Shown here in pieces: positions 28,565 through 37,046 of a stretch of DNA of 41,383 bases; the first letter of the stretch is position 1; each line of letters opens with the position of its first letter. The notes beneath the pieces were generated by a model, which did no database searches, was not told where the DNA came from, and worked only from the letters and a program-made list of their open reading frames with translations. Source of the stretch: Bacteriovoracaceae bacterium (GTDB lineage Bacteria; Bdellovibrionota; Bacteriovoracia; Bacteriovoracales; Bacteriovoracaceae); the NCBI GenBank assembly GCA_028101965.1, contig JAOHMI010000014.1, positions 1 through 41,383 of the forward strand, read 5' to 3'. A program made the position numbers and the translations under genes.

Positions 28565-29524
28565 TTAATCTAAAGAGAAGAGGTCCTCATAGTAGTACCG
28601 ACCAGTATATTCTTTAAAAAGTTGTTTTAGTAAATCATTTAGTAGAGATGAAGCCCCAAAGCGAAATAAGTCAGGTGTCAACCAATCTGGTCCTAATGTT
28701 TCATTCACCATACAAAGATAATGAATAGCTTGTTTTGAGTTCCGAATGCCCCCTGCTGGCTTCATTCCTATCTTCTTTCCTGAATATTCATAATAGTCTG
28801 AAATTGCTTGAAGCATAACGAGGGTAACTGGCATAGTTGCTGCTGGTTGAACTTTACCAGTGGAAGTCTTTATGAAGTCTGCACCGGCTTCCATGGCCAA
28901 CCATGAAGCCAAACGAACCTTATCAAATGACCTTAATTCTCCAGTCTCTAAAATTACCTTTAGATGAGCTTTATCTTCACAAGCCTCTTTTATCTTGACT
29001 ATTTCATCAAAGACTTTTTGGAACTTCCCTTCTAAGAAGGCTCCTCGATCTATCACCATATCAATTTCATTCGCACCGTACTTAATCGCTGACTTTACGT
29101 CTTTAATTTTTATTTCCATAGGAGATAATCCTGAAGGAAATGCAGTGGCCACTGAGGCAATATTAATATTTGTTCCCGCTAAAGCTTCCTTCGCGTAAGG
29201 AACCATATTTGGATAAACACAAATACAAGCTACTTGAGGAACAGGAGTGTATTGAGGATGATCCATAAATTGTTTTTGAGTCTCTGGAGAAACAACGTTA
29301 CGAGCCTTACCACACAACTGCTTAACTTTACCTGGAGTATCCATTCCTTCCAATGTTGTTAGATCGATCATTTCAATGGCCGTATTAATAGCTTGAACTT
29401 TTGATGCTTTTTTTATGGATCTCTTAGTAAAGGATGATGCTCTCTCGTTAGTCGCCATCATATCGATAGGACTATAAGGTATCGTGGTCTTCTCCCCTAC
29501 GCCTTTAGAAACTGTGACTTGCAT
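28565..29524 (-). CDS. deoC: Deoxyribose-phosphate aldolase
   Basis: At 319 residues it is longer than E. coli DeoC and close to the size of the animal enzyme, with about 50 extra N-terminal residues. Class I aldolase motifs are clear: IDLTTLEGMDTPGKV, NEIDMVIDRGAF, VILETGEL, DFIKTSTGKVQPAAT with Schiff-base Lys219, and MKPAGGIRNSKQ. It cleaves 2-deoxyribose-5-phosphate to acetaldehyde and glyceraldehyde-3-phosphate. It heads the operon with two ALDH genes and lies downstream of a TIGR02147 regulator gene on the same strand. Together they suggest catabolism of DNA-derived deoxyribose. A gap of 132 bases separates it from the regulator and includes arms ATACTAG/CTAGTAT that could form a terminator. 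Confidence 0.95.
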   Translation of the reverse strand: MQVTVSKGVGEKTTIPYSPIDMMATNERASSFTKRSIKKASKVQAINTAIEMIDLTTLEGMDTPGKVKQLCGKARNVVSPETQKQFMDHPQYTPVPQVACICVYPNMVPYAKEALAGTNINIASVATAFPSGLSPMEIKIKDVKSAIKYGANEIDMVIDRGAFLEGKFQKVFDEIVKIKEACEDKAHLKVILETGELRSFDKVRLASWLAMEAGADFIKTSTGKVQPAATMPVTLVMLQAISDYYEYSGKKIGMKPAGGIRNSKQAIHYLCMVNETLGPDWLTPDLFRFGASSLLNDLLKQLFKEYTGRYYYEDLFSLD

Positions 29525-29656
29525 AATTTTCTGCCTTCTTGAATACCCTTACAAAACGCAGGGATTTATTGAAAAATATGATTTCTAATACTAGTTACCT
29601 TTCTGCGTTATGTAAATTAGTAATCTAGTATAATTACCAGAATACATAGAGGTATT

Positions 29657-30577
29657 TCAGAGTTTTAGCTCAGGTAATTCATTCAGTGAAAACATCTTTT
29701 GATTTTTGATGAATTCTAGCTCTTTTTCATCCGTGGTCGCTAGGAAATGTTCCAAAATAGACTCTTTAAGTGCTTTTCCATCCTCGCTTGTGCTTAAAGG
29801 AACAAAGCCTAAATTAAATTCATATAATTCATCTGATTTGTCATCACTGTGCTTCGACTCAATCTCTTCAAAGAACTCTTCAAAAACTTCTTGCAGCTCA
29901 TTTGATTTATTTGGATCCATATTGAAAGTCATATAACTATGATTTCGTATTGCGATATCATCATTAAACAACGCTCTTTCTGAATGATCCAAGAGATCAT
30001 TTCTCTTTTTAATATTATTTACATGATCTTTGGGAATTGAATTGAAGCTAAGGTCTTCTGAAATACGAGAAAGAGTTCCTCCTTCTTCTTTGACGAAACC
30101 AACCTTAACTAAGTCACGAATTACTTGATGAAGAATACCATAAGGTATGTCTAAATCTTTTTGAATTAATTCTATATTCTTTCGATAAGAATTCTTCTTT
30201 AACAAAACAAACACTGCTTCATGCATCCAAGTTGAGCAAGTTTCAAACTCTTTAACTGTTACTTCTCGAACCCTTCGAAAATTATTTAGATAATTATAAA
30301 GTAATTCAACTTCATCGTATCTTCTTTGCTCAATATTCGCTTCTAAAACGGAATGAAAAAATTGCTTCTCACCTTCATAGTTTAAATCAAGATTTTTTGT
30401 TAGTTTAAGTGCAATATTAAGAGTGGGAATTTTTTCTTGAGAAAGTATCCGAGAAACAGACCCTGGATCAAGACCTAAAAATCGAGCAAAGCTCCGTAAA
30501 CTATACCGAGAATTCCTTTCCTGCTTATCTGTTAAAAGCTTCTTTAACACATCTAAAAAATAATATCTCTCACTCAT
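29657..30577 (-). CDS. TIGR02147-family transcriptional regulator
   Basis: This 306-residue protein has an N-terminal helix-turn-helix (SLRSFARFLGLDPGSVSRILS, about residues 26-46) and a long C-terminal domain characteristic of TIGR02147, with stretches EAVFVLLKKNSY, LQKDLDIPYG-like sequence and NHSYMTFNMDPNKSNELQEVFEEFFEEI. This family is enriched in Bdellovibrionota and Fibrobacteres. Its targets are not known. Position upstream of deoC-ALDH-ALDH' on the same strand makes control of that operon plausible. A 14-bp palindrome sits 73 bases before its start codon and could be its operator. Confidence 0.85.
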   Translation of the reverse strand: MSERYYFLDVLKKLLTDKQERNSRYSLRSFARFLGLDPGSVSRILSQEKIPTLNIALKLTKNLDLNYEGEKQFFHSVLEANIEQRRYDEVELLYNYLNNFRRVREVTVKEFETCSTWMHEAVFVLLKKNSYRKNIELIQKDLDIPYGILHQVIRDLVKVGFVKEEGGTLSRISEDLSFNSIPKDHVNNIKKRNDLLDHSERALFNDDIAIRNHSYMTFNMDPNKSNELQEVFEEFFEEIESKHSDDKSDELYEFNLGFVPLSTSEDGKALKESILEHFLATTDEKELEFIKNQKMFSLNELPELKL

Positions 30578-30649
30578 AAATAAGGATTATGAAGAATTTT
30601 TAAAATTGATCCAATTGAATTGTATAAATTACACTCAAAAAGACCTACT

Positions 30650-30663
30650 TCTAACCGGTTAGA
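30650..30663. promoter_or_regulatory. 14-bp perfect palindrome, candidate operator
   Basis: TCTAACCGGTTAGA is perfectly self-complementary. It lies 73 bases upstream of the TIGR02147 gene. It could bind a dimeric regulator, possibly the gene product itself. Confidence 0.35.
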
Positions 30664-30787
30664 GCTTTATGAAAGACTAAACCCTTTATTATGGTTTTGA
30701 GACTGGATATAATCAATTTTTTACAATTAATTTAAGTCTTATAGAATTTACCCAAGCCCCTAAGTCATATACTGTTTAAGCGTAACT

Positions 30788-30893
30788 AACTGGCCGACTA
30801 TATTTCTGGTCTATCTAAATTCAATTAATTACCACTTTTGAAAACTAAGTATTTCAGTAACTAAGAAGATACCAGAAGTATAGTCAGCCAGTT
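30788..30893. repeat. Large inverted repeat, possible structured RNA
   Basis: Arms 30788-30810 and 30871-30893 match at 21 of 23 positions and enclose 60 bases. On either strand the RNA would form a long stem with one G-U wobble and one mismatch. The interior is AT-rich without a reading frame. It could be an sRNA, a leader structure or a remnant of a small mobile element; no flanking target duplication was seen. Confidence 0.5.
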
Positions 30894-30983
30894 TATAAGT
30901 GTTATTAAGTTTTCTAAGTTGAGTTTTTTCTAATAGATACCTCATTAAAGGACTTATGGGAGGCTTTTTTAAACTCTAGGCAC

Positions 30984-31018
30984 TTGAATTTTAAAAAGGT
31001 ACAAGTATATTAATACTT
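30984..31018 (+). promoter_or_regulatory. Promoter and overlapping dyad before the 31040 gene
   Basis: TTGAAT (30984-30989) and TATATT (31006-31011) are 16 bases apart. The -10 overlaps a dyad with arms AAGTAT (31003-31008) and ATACTT (31013-31018), which could serve as an operator. A Shine-Dalgarno AAAGGAAAG precedes the ATG. Confidence 0.45.
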
Positions 31019-31039
31019 AGATTTTATGAAAGGAAAGAA

Positions 31040-31939
31040 ATGAAAACCTCACTCTTCTATCAGAATGTAACTGTACTTGATTATGCTTATTTAGATGATA
31101 ATTATGGTCTAGTTGGTGATGCTCTTCATGTTAATGTTGAATTTATAGGTGAGACTGATGAGGAAGGCATTTTATTCGATTTTTCTCATGCAAAAAAGAA
31201 AGTAAAATCTATAATTGATCAAATTTGCGATCACCGATGCGTGCTTCCCAAAAGTGCTTTGAACATAGTCGATGGTAAGGGTAAGGTCCATTTTAATTAT
31301 GGCCCCAATGACACTTATTTGGATTATGAAGCTCCCTTGGAAGCGTATTGTGCGATTCCCTATTCTCATATAAACAAAACAACAATCTCCTCTTATCTAG
31401 AAACAGAAATCCTTAAAGAAATGCCTAAAAATGTAAAGTCAGTTTCAATAGAATTAACAGATGAAGATAAAGTTCAAGAGAACCCATTCTTTCATTATAC
31501 TCATGGCCTAAAAGATCATTATGGTAATTGCCAACGTCTATTTCATGGCCATAAAAATATTGTAGACATCTTCGTCAATGGAAAGAAAAGTCCCATTTTA
31601 GAAAAAAAACTTTGTGAAGATACCTTTAAAGGCTCTATTCACTTTGCCTATTGGGAAAATGTTCAAAACAAAGATGAAATTCTAAACCACATTAATTCAT
31701 CAAACTTTTTTGGATTGCATCCAGAGCTGCCTAAAGTTGAAATTAAATACACATCCTCTCAAGGTGAGTTTTCTTGTCAACTCCCTGGTCGTGAAGTCTT
31801 TTTCTTAGAGATCGAATCAACGGTTGAAAACCTCTCATTTATTTTTGCTAATATAGTAAAAAAATGGATTGATAAATCAGATAAATTAGAAGTGCGTGCC
31901 TATGAGGGAATTGCCAAAGGTGCCAGAACAATTCTTTAA
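31040..31939 (+). CDS. Two-module 6-carboxytetrahydropterin synthase-like protein
   Basis: This 299-residue protein is about twice the QueD length. The first module contains GLVGDALHVNVEF, GILFDFSHAKKKVKSIIDQ and CDHRCVLP, which correspond to the DF and DH motifs of QueD, but its N-terminal zinc histidines are missing. The second module has HYTHGLKDHYGNCQRLFHGHK, matching the zinc-binding H...C...HGH part, without the later DF/DH motifs. The two halves look complementary, so one composite active site is plausible. QueD converts 7,8-dihydroneopterin triphosphate to 6-carboxytetrahydropterin in queuosine synthesis. A similar double form occurs in gammaproteobacteria. No other que gene is in the window. 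Stops overlap by four bases with the convergent gene. Confidence 0.75.
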   Translation: MKTSLFYQNVTVLDYAYLDDNYGLVGDALHVNVEFIGETDEEGILFDFSHAKKKVKSIIDQICDHRCVLPKSALNIVDGKGKVHFNYGPNDTYLDYEAPLEAYCAIPYSHINKTTISSYLETEILKEMPKNVKSVSIELTDEDKVQENPFFHYTHGLKDHYGNCQRLFHGHKNIVDIFVNGKKSPILEKKLCEDTFKGSIHFAYWENVQNKDEILNHINSSNFFGLHPELPKVEIKYTSSQGEFSCQLPGREVFFLEIESTVENLSFIFANIVKKWIDKSDKLEVRAYEGIAKGARTIL

Positions 31940-32550
31940 AAATGAACAGTTAATAAAACCCTTGCCATGTGCAAATCGAGTGTATTGTCCATTTCAATTT
32001 CGTAATTCCCATTATCTTCCTCTAGAAACTCTTCCACATCATCTGAGATGAAGTGATAAAGATACTCGATCGAAAGATCCACATGTTCATTGATAGGAAA
32101 CGTCCCACCAACTTGTGCTCCATAATACTCTCCATAAGACTCTGAAACTTCCTCATCATTAGTTGAATCAATATAGGTAAACCTTCGAGCCGCCTGGCCA
32201 GTATTTCCTCCAAAATAAAATAAAAAAGATTCAAACCTTAAAAAATCATAAGTAAAATAGACTCCTGTTAAAAAAGTTTTATTTTCTATTCCAGTTGGTT
32301 CATCATTCGCTTCAGCGATATTATCGTCTATTCTGTCATAACCAAGACTTCGGTCCCATTGCACCTGTTCGACCTGAATACCTATTTTCAAATGCTCAAA
32401 TTTAGCAAAAGCTCTAAAGTCCAGCTCCATAATCTGGCTTTGATCAAGTGAATAAAGGAGAGGAGATCCAAGTTCTATTGATGCTCCTAAATCAAACGCT
32501 AAAATAGATTTTGCAGATACTACCATGAAGAAAAAGATAATTTTATTCAT
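31936..32550 (-). CDS. Small outer-membrane beta-barrel-like protein
   Basis: This 204-residue protein has a signal peptide (MNKIIFFFMVVSAKSILA) and alternating-residue strands typical of an eight-stranded barrel (for example KIGIQVEQVQW, FLTGVYFTYDFLRFESFLFYFGG, VDLSIEYLYHF), ending in the aromatic residue F that outer-membrane proteins commonly carry. Loops are acidic. No specific family is recognised. Its ATG overlaps the stop of the MscS-like gene by four bases (ATGA), so the two are co-translated and may function together at the envelope. Confidence 0.65.
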   Translation of the reverse strand: MNKIIFFFMVVSAKSILAFDLGASIELGSPLLYSLDQSQIMELDFRAFAKFEHLKIGIQVEQVQWDRSLGYDRIDDNIAEANDEPTGIENKTFLTGVYFTYDFLRFESFLFYFGGNTGQAARRFTYIDSTNDEEVSESYGEYYGAQVGGTFPINEHVDLSIEYLYHFISDDVEEFLEEDNGNYEIEMDNTLDLHMARVLLTVHF

Positions 32551-34307
32551 TGCTGAGCCCCTACATGATGGACTGTTAACTGATTAAAAGGAATGACATA
32601 TTGGTTTTCATTGCAAAGATCAACTAATTTTGCTTGAAACTTTCTTTCTAAGCTCCATTTTTTTCCCGCCAGTGAACCAATTAACTTGAGAGCGAATCTA
32701 AAATCAAGTGAAGATGAATTTGCTTTTGCAAATTCAAATTTAAAGTCTAGAACTTTACTCGCAGCTATTTCTTTATCAATAAATCTTTTTAACTCTTTTT
32801 CAAATAAATTGTGAATATCTAGAGTTATTCCTGGTTGGTGAGTATAATCGATCCCGAAAATAATCTCGATGGTGAATCCATTCTCACTTAAATTGATTGG
32901 AGTCATTCCTAAAAACTCTTTAGAGTGATAGAATTTCTTCTCGCCTCCAATTAATTTCAGAATAACAGTCTCAGGTGTTTGCATGACCACTTCGCCATTG
33001 GTTCCATCATTCAATGAAACCCAATTGCCAGTTTTAGTGGGAAACCAAGGTTCTTTTTTTTTGATAGGCCTGGAGTAAATTTCTAATAATGTCTTCGAAT
33101 GAACTCTTAACTCTCCTCCATATAAAAAAGGATTAATAATTTTACAATAAATTCCTATTCCTTTTACTAAATAAGGAATTCCATCATAAACAATTCTTTC
33201 CCCCTCTCTGACTGAACCAACATTTAGCAATAATTTAAACTGTTCAACGTATTGAGGAAGATAGTTTCGAGTACTCCATATTACTCCTCCAAAAATAATA
33301 ACCGAGATGGTAACCAGTAACCAATCGTTTAAGATATATAAAAGAAGAATGGCAAATAATGTAGAGAGAAAGATAGCAAAGAATGAGTATAGAACTCGTA
33401 TCGAACGAATAGCCCAATGTGGTCCATCATCATCAATCGTGTGTAAGAATTTAGCCGAATATTTTAATACTTTTGGCTTGCCTAAATTGAACACCCAGAG
33501 AAGAGAGAAAAAAGCCAAAAGGGACAAAAAGAGATTTTTCCCTTTAGTTCGCAAAAACCCTCGGCTCATTTTTGAGATTTCTTCGATTAAACTTCCCGTA
33601 TTTTTTAATTTTAGTAATTGAAACTGTAGATCTTCCTTTTTTAATAAAAGATCAGAACGCATAACCTCGATAATCTTTTTAGAAGATGAAATTGAATTAG
33701 TAAGATTAATAACTTTCTTGTCTTTTTCTTCAATTTCTACATCTTTATAATTTGTTAGTGAAGTTTGAGTATCTTCAAGGATATCAATTTTATCTTTAAC
33801 ATCCTCAAGTTGCTTTTTAATTTTCTCTATTTTTCTTGGACGTTGGGAAGCCCTCTTCAGACTATTTAGTACAGGTTCAAGTAAATACTGAAGTTCCTCT
33901 AGGAATGTTTTTTTTGGTAAAACCTTATTTTGATGAAAGTCTAAGTTATAGCTAGTTAAAGTCTCTATAAAATCAATTTGCTCAATTTTCAACTCATCTT
34001 TTATACGGTTAACTAACTTGTAGTTCCTTGACGATTTTTTTGCTTTAAGTTTTTTATCTGCCTGTAGTAAGTCTCTTTTCAACTTCACCACTTTTTTATG
34101 TATTCTTTTTAACCTTTGTTCTTTCAAATCGGAAAAGGAAGATTTAGTTTCACTCTCCCCTTCGCTTTCGATATCAGGCTTTGGAGTATCTTTATTCTCC
34201 TTAGACACTTTCTTACCACTCGTAATCTTTTTAGTTTGAGCTATACTCTCTGAGGATAAGAAGATGAAAAAATGAGCAATCAGACAAGAGTAAATTATTT
34301 TATGCAT
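32547..34307 (-). CDS. MscS-like mechanosensitive channel with periplasmic coiled coil
   Basis: The preferred start is ATG 34307, six bases after AAGGAA, giving 586 residues. A signal peptide (MHKIIYSCLIAHFFIFLSSESIAQ) is followed by a Lys/Glu-rich coiled-coil region to about residue 240. Three or so membrane helices come next (LFLSLLAFFSLLWVF, YSFFAIFLSTLFAILLLYIL, WLLVTISVIIFGGVIW). A soluble C-terminal domain begins with NVGSVREGERIVYDG, resembling the MscS beta domain, and ends with alpha/beta sequence like the MscS C-terminus. The layout recalls MscK/YbiO-type channels with large periplasmic parts. The pore helix lacks the clear Gly/Ala pattern of E. coli MscS, so gating is uncertain. 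It is co-translated with a beta-barrel protein. Confidence 0.65.
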   Translation of the reverse strand: MHKIIYSCLIAHFFIFLSSESIAQTKKITSGKKVSKENKDTPKPDIESEGESETKSSFSDLKEQRLKRIHKKVVKLKRDLLQADKKLKAKKSSRNYKLVNRIKDELKIEQIDFIETLTSYNLDFHQNKVLPKKTFLEELQYLLEPVLNSLKRASQRPRKIEKIKKQLEDVKDKIDILEDTQTSLTNYKDVEIEEKDKKVINLTNSISSSKKIIEVMRSDLLLKKEDLQFQLLKLKNTGSLIEEISKMSRGFLRTKGKNLFLSLLAFFSLLWVFNLGKPKVLKYSAKFLHTIDDDGPHWAIRSIRVLYSFFAIFLSTLFAILLLYILNDWLLVTISVIIFGGVIWSTRNYLPQYVEQFKLLLNVGSVREGERIVYDGIPYLVKGIGIYCKIINPFLYGGELRVHSKTLLEIYSRPIKKKEPWFPTKTGNWVSLNDGTNGEVVMQTPETVILKLIGGEKKFYHSKEFLGMTPINLSENGFTIEIIFGIDYTHQPGITLDIHNLFEKELKRFIDKEIAASKVLDFKFEFAKANSSSLDFRFALKLIGSLAGKKWSLERKFQAKLVDLCNENQYVIPFNQLTVHHVGAQQ

Positions 34308-34435
34308 TAAAGTTCCTTCCATTGAACATATCAAAGATCATTTATTTAGAATCTCTTACATAATTTTAACTTTTTCCATATGAATATTTAATGATTTTAT
34401 GTTGGACTATCCCACTCAGTTTTAATCAGAACAAG

Positions 34436-34460
34436 TGTAGACACGTTGGAAATATCTACA
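34436..34460. promoter_or_regulatory. Small dyad upstream of fabH
   Basis: TGTAGA (34436-34441) and TCTACA (34455-34460) are perfect inverted repeats with 13 bases between them, 45 bases upstream of the fabH -35 box. Distance and shape fit an activator site; the OxyR-type gene downstream of fabH is one candidate ligand. Confidence 0.3.
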
Positions 34461-34505
34461 TAAAATCGGGATGTGTAATTATTTTGGTGTTAAACAGATT
34501 AGCCT

Positions 34506-34533
34506 TTGATAAGACCCTTTCTAATCGTATATA
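34506..34533 (+). promoter_or_regulatory. Sigma70-like promoter for fabH
   Basis: TTGATA (34506-34511) is followed after 16 bases by TATATA (34528-34533). The predicted leader is about 38 bases with the Shine-Dalgarno AAAGGAAG before the ATG at 34578. This promoter lies inside what would otherwise be an N-terminal extension of fabH, which supports the later start. Confidence 0.55.
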
Positions 34534-34577
34534 CACCACTAAAGAATTTTACTCGATTCAATATCGAAAGGAAGATC

Positions 34578-35591
34578 ATGACAAATTCTATAAAATCCAA
34601 AATAGTGGGGACTGGACGCTATCACCCTAAAAAAATCTACACTAATGATGACTTAACCAGCATGATGGATACTTCCGATGAGTGGATTAGAGAAAGAACG
34701 GGAATAAAAAAGCGACATATCATTGATCTAGAAGCAAAAGAATACCCGTCATTTATGGCCCAAAAGGCCACAGAACAGGCCCTTGAGATGGCCAATATGG
34801 ATAGAAACGAAATTGATCTTATTCTTTACTCAATTACCTACTCTGAAATGAGCTTTCCAAATACGGCCTCACTTACTCAGCTTGCCTTAGGAATAACTAA
34901 TAAGTGTCCCTGTTTAGATATTAATGCCGCCTGTACAGGCTGGGCTTACGGCTTAGAACTTGTGGACTTATATTTAAAGTCTGGCCGTTACAAGAATATT
35001 TTATTAATTGGCTGCGACGTTCCCTCCTCCTTTTTAGATTGGGAAGATCGAAATACGGCCGTTCTGTTTGGAGATGGATGCGGGGCCATGATTTTTCAAG
35101 GCGTAGAGAACTCTTCTGAGGAACATGATATCCACTTAACCAAACTCGCATGCGATGCCACTCATGCTATGAATTTAGCCCTTATGACTGGAGGGATTAG
35201 AAATCCAATTACTAAGGAAATTCTTGATGCTAAAAAATATCCTCAAACTCTTCATATGGATGGAAAGGTTATATTCAAGAATGCCGTTAAGACAATGACT
35301 GACTTAGCCTCTTCAATTTTAGATAAAATGAACTTAAATCAAGAACAAATTGACTGGTTAGTCCCTCATCAAGCCAATATTCGAATAATTGAAGCCATCG
35401 CTCGTCGTTTTGATTTCCCTATGGAAAAGGTCATTACCAATATTGAAGATTATGGAAACACCTCTTCCGCGACGATCCCTACAGCATTTGATGAAGCTGT
35501 CAGATCAGGGAAAATTCAAAGAGGAAATAAGATTCTCTTTACAAGCTTTGGCTCTGGATTAACCAGTGCTGCTGGGCTAATTACTTACTAG
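34578..35591 (+). CDS. fabH: 3-oxoacyl-ACP synthase III (KAS III)
   Basis: The ATG at 34578 follows AAAGGAAG and opens with KIVGTGRYHPKKIYTNDDL, the usual FabH start; an in-frame upstream ATG at 34506 would add 24 unrelated residues across the promoter. The 337-residue product has the catalytic triad C119 (NAACTGWAYG), H264 (VPHQANIRI) and N294 (DYGNTSSATI), plus DTSDEWIRERTGI and FGDGCGAM. It condenses acetyl-CoA or another primer with malonyl-ACP to start fatty-acid synthesis. No other fab gene is adjacent; the OxyR-type regulator gene follows after eight bases. A role in a special fatty acid or other acyl product is possible. Confidence 0.94.
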   Translation: MTNSIKSKIVGTGRYHPKKIYTNDDLTSMMDTSDEWIRERTGIKKRHIIDLEAKEYPSFMAQKATEQALEMANMDRNEIDLILYSITYSEMSFPNTASLTQLALGITNKCPCLDINAACTGWAYGLELVDLYLKSGRYKNILLIGCDVPSSFLDWEDRNTAVLFGDGCGAMIFQGVENSSEEHDIHLTKLACDATHAMNLALMTGGIRNPITKEILDAKKYPQTLHMDGKVIFKNAVKTMTDLASSILDKMNLNQEQIDWLVPHQANIRIIEAIARRFDFPMEKVITNIEDYGNTSSATIPTAFDEAVRSGKIQRGNKILFTSFGSGLTSAAGLITY

Positions 35592-35599
35592 ATAAATTT

Positions 35600-36556
35600 A
35601 TGACTTTAACCCAAATCGAATATGCCCTCGCAGTTTATAAGCATAAGAATTTCTCTAAAGCAGCAAAGTCTTGCCATGTAACTCAACCAACACTTTCCGC
35701 ACAAATTCAAAAGCTAGAAGAAGAATTAGGAATCATCCTTTTTGATCGAGATAAACAGCCTATAAGAGAGACTATAGACTTCAAAAAAATCTACCCCTCT
35801 CTAAAAAGAATGATTCTAGAGCAAAAACAAATTATAGACTTCGCAAATGACAAAGATAACGTTCTTGATTTTAGTGGTGAAATTAAAATAGCGATTTTGC
35901 CTACACTTTCCCCATATCTAACGCCAAAAATATTTCATCCCTTATCTGAAGCATTTCCTAAAGCAAAAATTCACCTTTATGAATTAACCACTCAAGAAAT
36001 TATCTCTTCTTTGCAACGGGATGAGCTGGACTTGGCCATTCTTATAACTCCCTTGGAGGATACACATCAATTTTTTACCCAAGTTCTTTTTTATGAGCCT
36101 TTTCTTTTGTATTGCTCAAAAAAATCTAGTTTCTATAAACAAAAGCAAGTTCAATTTAAAGACTTAGGTAAAGAACCAATTTGGCTACTCAACGAAGGTC
36201 ATTGCTTTCGCAATCAAGTAATGAATATATGTCATTCCATAAAAGGATTACAAAAAGGTAAAAAACAAAATTTCGAATTCCTTTCATTGGAAACTGGTCA
36301 ATTTGAAACTCTTCGAAATATCGTTAAAGAAAAAGGTGGGATTACACTTATACCTTATCTGTCCACTGAATACCTTACCGAAAAAGATAATATAAAGCAC
36401 TTTTCATCCAATGTCCCAGTTCGAGAAGTATCCCTTATTAGTGATCGTTTCTTTGAAAAGGAATCCATTTTAAAACGTATACAAGATATCATATTAAAAG
36501 AGATTCCTTCAGATCTTCATTCTCCGAAAAAAAAGAAGATTATTAGTTTAGACTAG
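35600..36556 (+). CDS. oxyR: OxyR-type LysR transcriptional regulator
   Basis: This 318-residue LysR protein has the N-terminal winged helix (YALAVYKHKNFSKAAKSCHVTQPTLSAQIQKLEEELG). The effector domain has WLLNEGHCFRNQVMNIC: C202 and C211 are nine residues apart and in the same context as C199 and C208 of E. coli OxyR, so peroxide sensing by disulfide formation is expected. It starts eight bases after the fabH stop with no evident Shine-Dalgarno, which suggests coupling to fabH. No catalase or peroxidase gene is in the window. The C-terminal end is Lys-rich. Confidence 0.88.
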   Translation: MTLTQIEYALAVYKHKNFSKAAKSCHVTQPTLSAQIQKLEEELGIILFDRDKQPIRETIDFKKIYPSLKRMILEQKQIIDFANDKDNVLDFSGEIKIAILPTLSPYLTPKIFHPLSEAFPKAKIHLYELTTQEIISSLQRDELDLAILITPLEDTHQFFTQVLFYEPFLLYCSKKSSFYKQKQVQFKDLGKEPIWLLNEGHCFRNQVMNICHSIKGLQKGKKQNFEFLSLETGQFETLRNIVKEKGGITLIPYLSTEYLTEKDNIKHFSSNVPVREVSLISDRFFEKESILKRIQDIILKEIPSDLHSPKKKKIISLD

Positions 36557-36559
36557 AAC

Positions 36560-36955
36560 CTAACGATTGCAGTGACGAGAAGATTGTTGCTGACAATAAG
36601 GCACCGTGACTTTTACGATATTGCCTTTTCTTCCACTCTTTCGTCTCATTTGAAAAAAAGCCTCGAGCTCTTGTATGCATCCAAATCCATTCATGAATTT
36701 AATCGAAACACCAGGTGCAGTAATTAAAGAAAAAGCATGCCCATCATAAAGAGCGTCGAAGTCCTTAATCACCATTGGATCATTTCCCGAACCATCATCA
36801 ATTATAATAGGATCTCCAGCCTGGCTCCCAATATTAATGCTAACCTTACCATAATCGTTTACAATCTTGCCGCCAGTGCAAACTGTATCCTGAGTGGAAG
36901 AATATAGATTGAATGATAAAATTATAAAAAATGAAAAAAGTTTTTTATTGAGCAT
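36560..36955 (-). CDS. Small secreted Cys-containing protein of unknown function
   Basis: This 131-residue protein has a signal peptide (MLNKKLFSFFIILSFNLYSS) and a mature part with four Cys (TVCTGG, FGCIQE, PYCQQQ, RHCNR). An acidic segment (DDGSGNDPMVIKDFDALYDG) and a basic segment (MRRKSGRKGN) follow each other. ATG follows AAGGGGG, a strong Shine-Dalgarno, suggesting good expression. No family is recognised. It converges with oxyR with only three bases between stops. Confidence 0.65.
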   Translation of the reverse strand: MLNKKLFSFFIILSFNLYSSTQDTVCTGGKIVNDYGKVSINIGSQAGDPIIIDDGSGNDPMVIKDFDALYDGHAFSLITAPGVSIKFMNGFGCIQELEAFFQMRRKSGRKGNIVKVTVPYCQQQSSRHCNR

Positions 36956-37046
36956 AAGTCCCCCTTTTTGCTGTCATAAAATTCTCACAAGAGAATCTAT
37001 GCTTCAAATAAGAATCACTTATTCATAAAATAAAAAAAATTTATGC

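Larger units (their letters stand above)
30578..31039. promoter_or_regulatory. 462-bp divergent region with a large inverted repeat
   Basis: No coding sequence with a ribosome-binding site was found. The region holds a 14-bp palindrome TCTAACCGGTTAGA (30650-30663), a long inverted repeat with 23-base arms (30788-30810 and 30871-30893), and a promoter with a small dyad before the gene at 31040. Its length is unusual for this compact genome, so an RNA gene or complex regulation is likely. Confidence 0.5.

Noticed and set aside
30691-30735. 14-codon possible leader peptide in the long intergenic region
   Set aside because: No Shine-Dalgarno, no run of a regulatory codon, and no attenuator directly after it.
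33307-33621. 104-codon plus-strand frame inside the MscS-like gene
   Set aside because: Basic, low-information antisense of membrane-helix coding sequence; no start context.
34391-34630. 79-codon frame upstream of fabH
   Set aside because: It crosses the fabH promoter, Shine-Dalgarno and start in another frame and has no homology signal.
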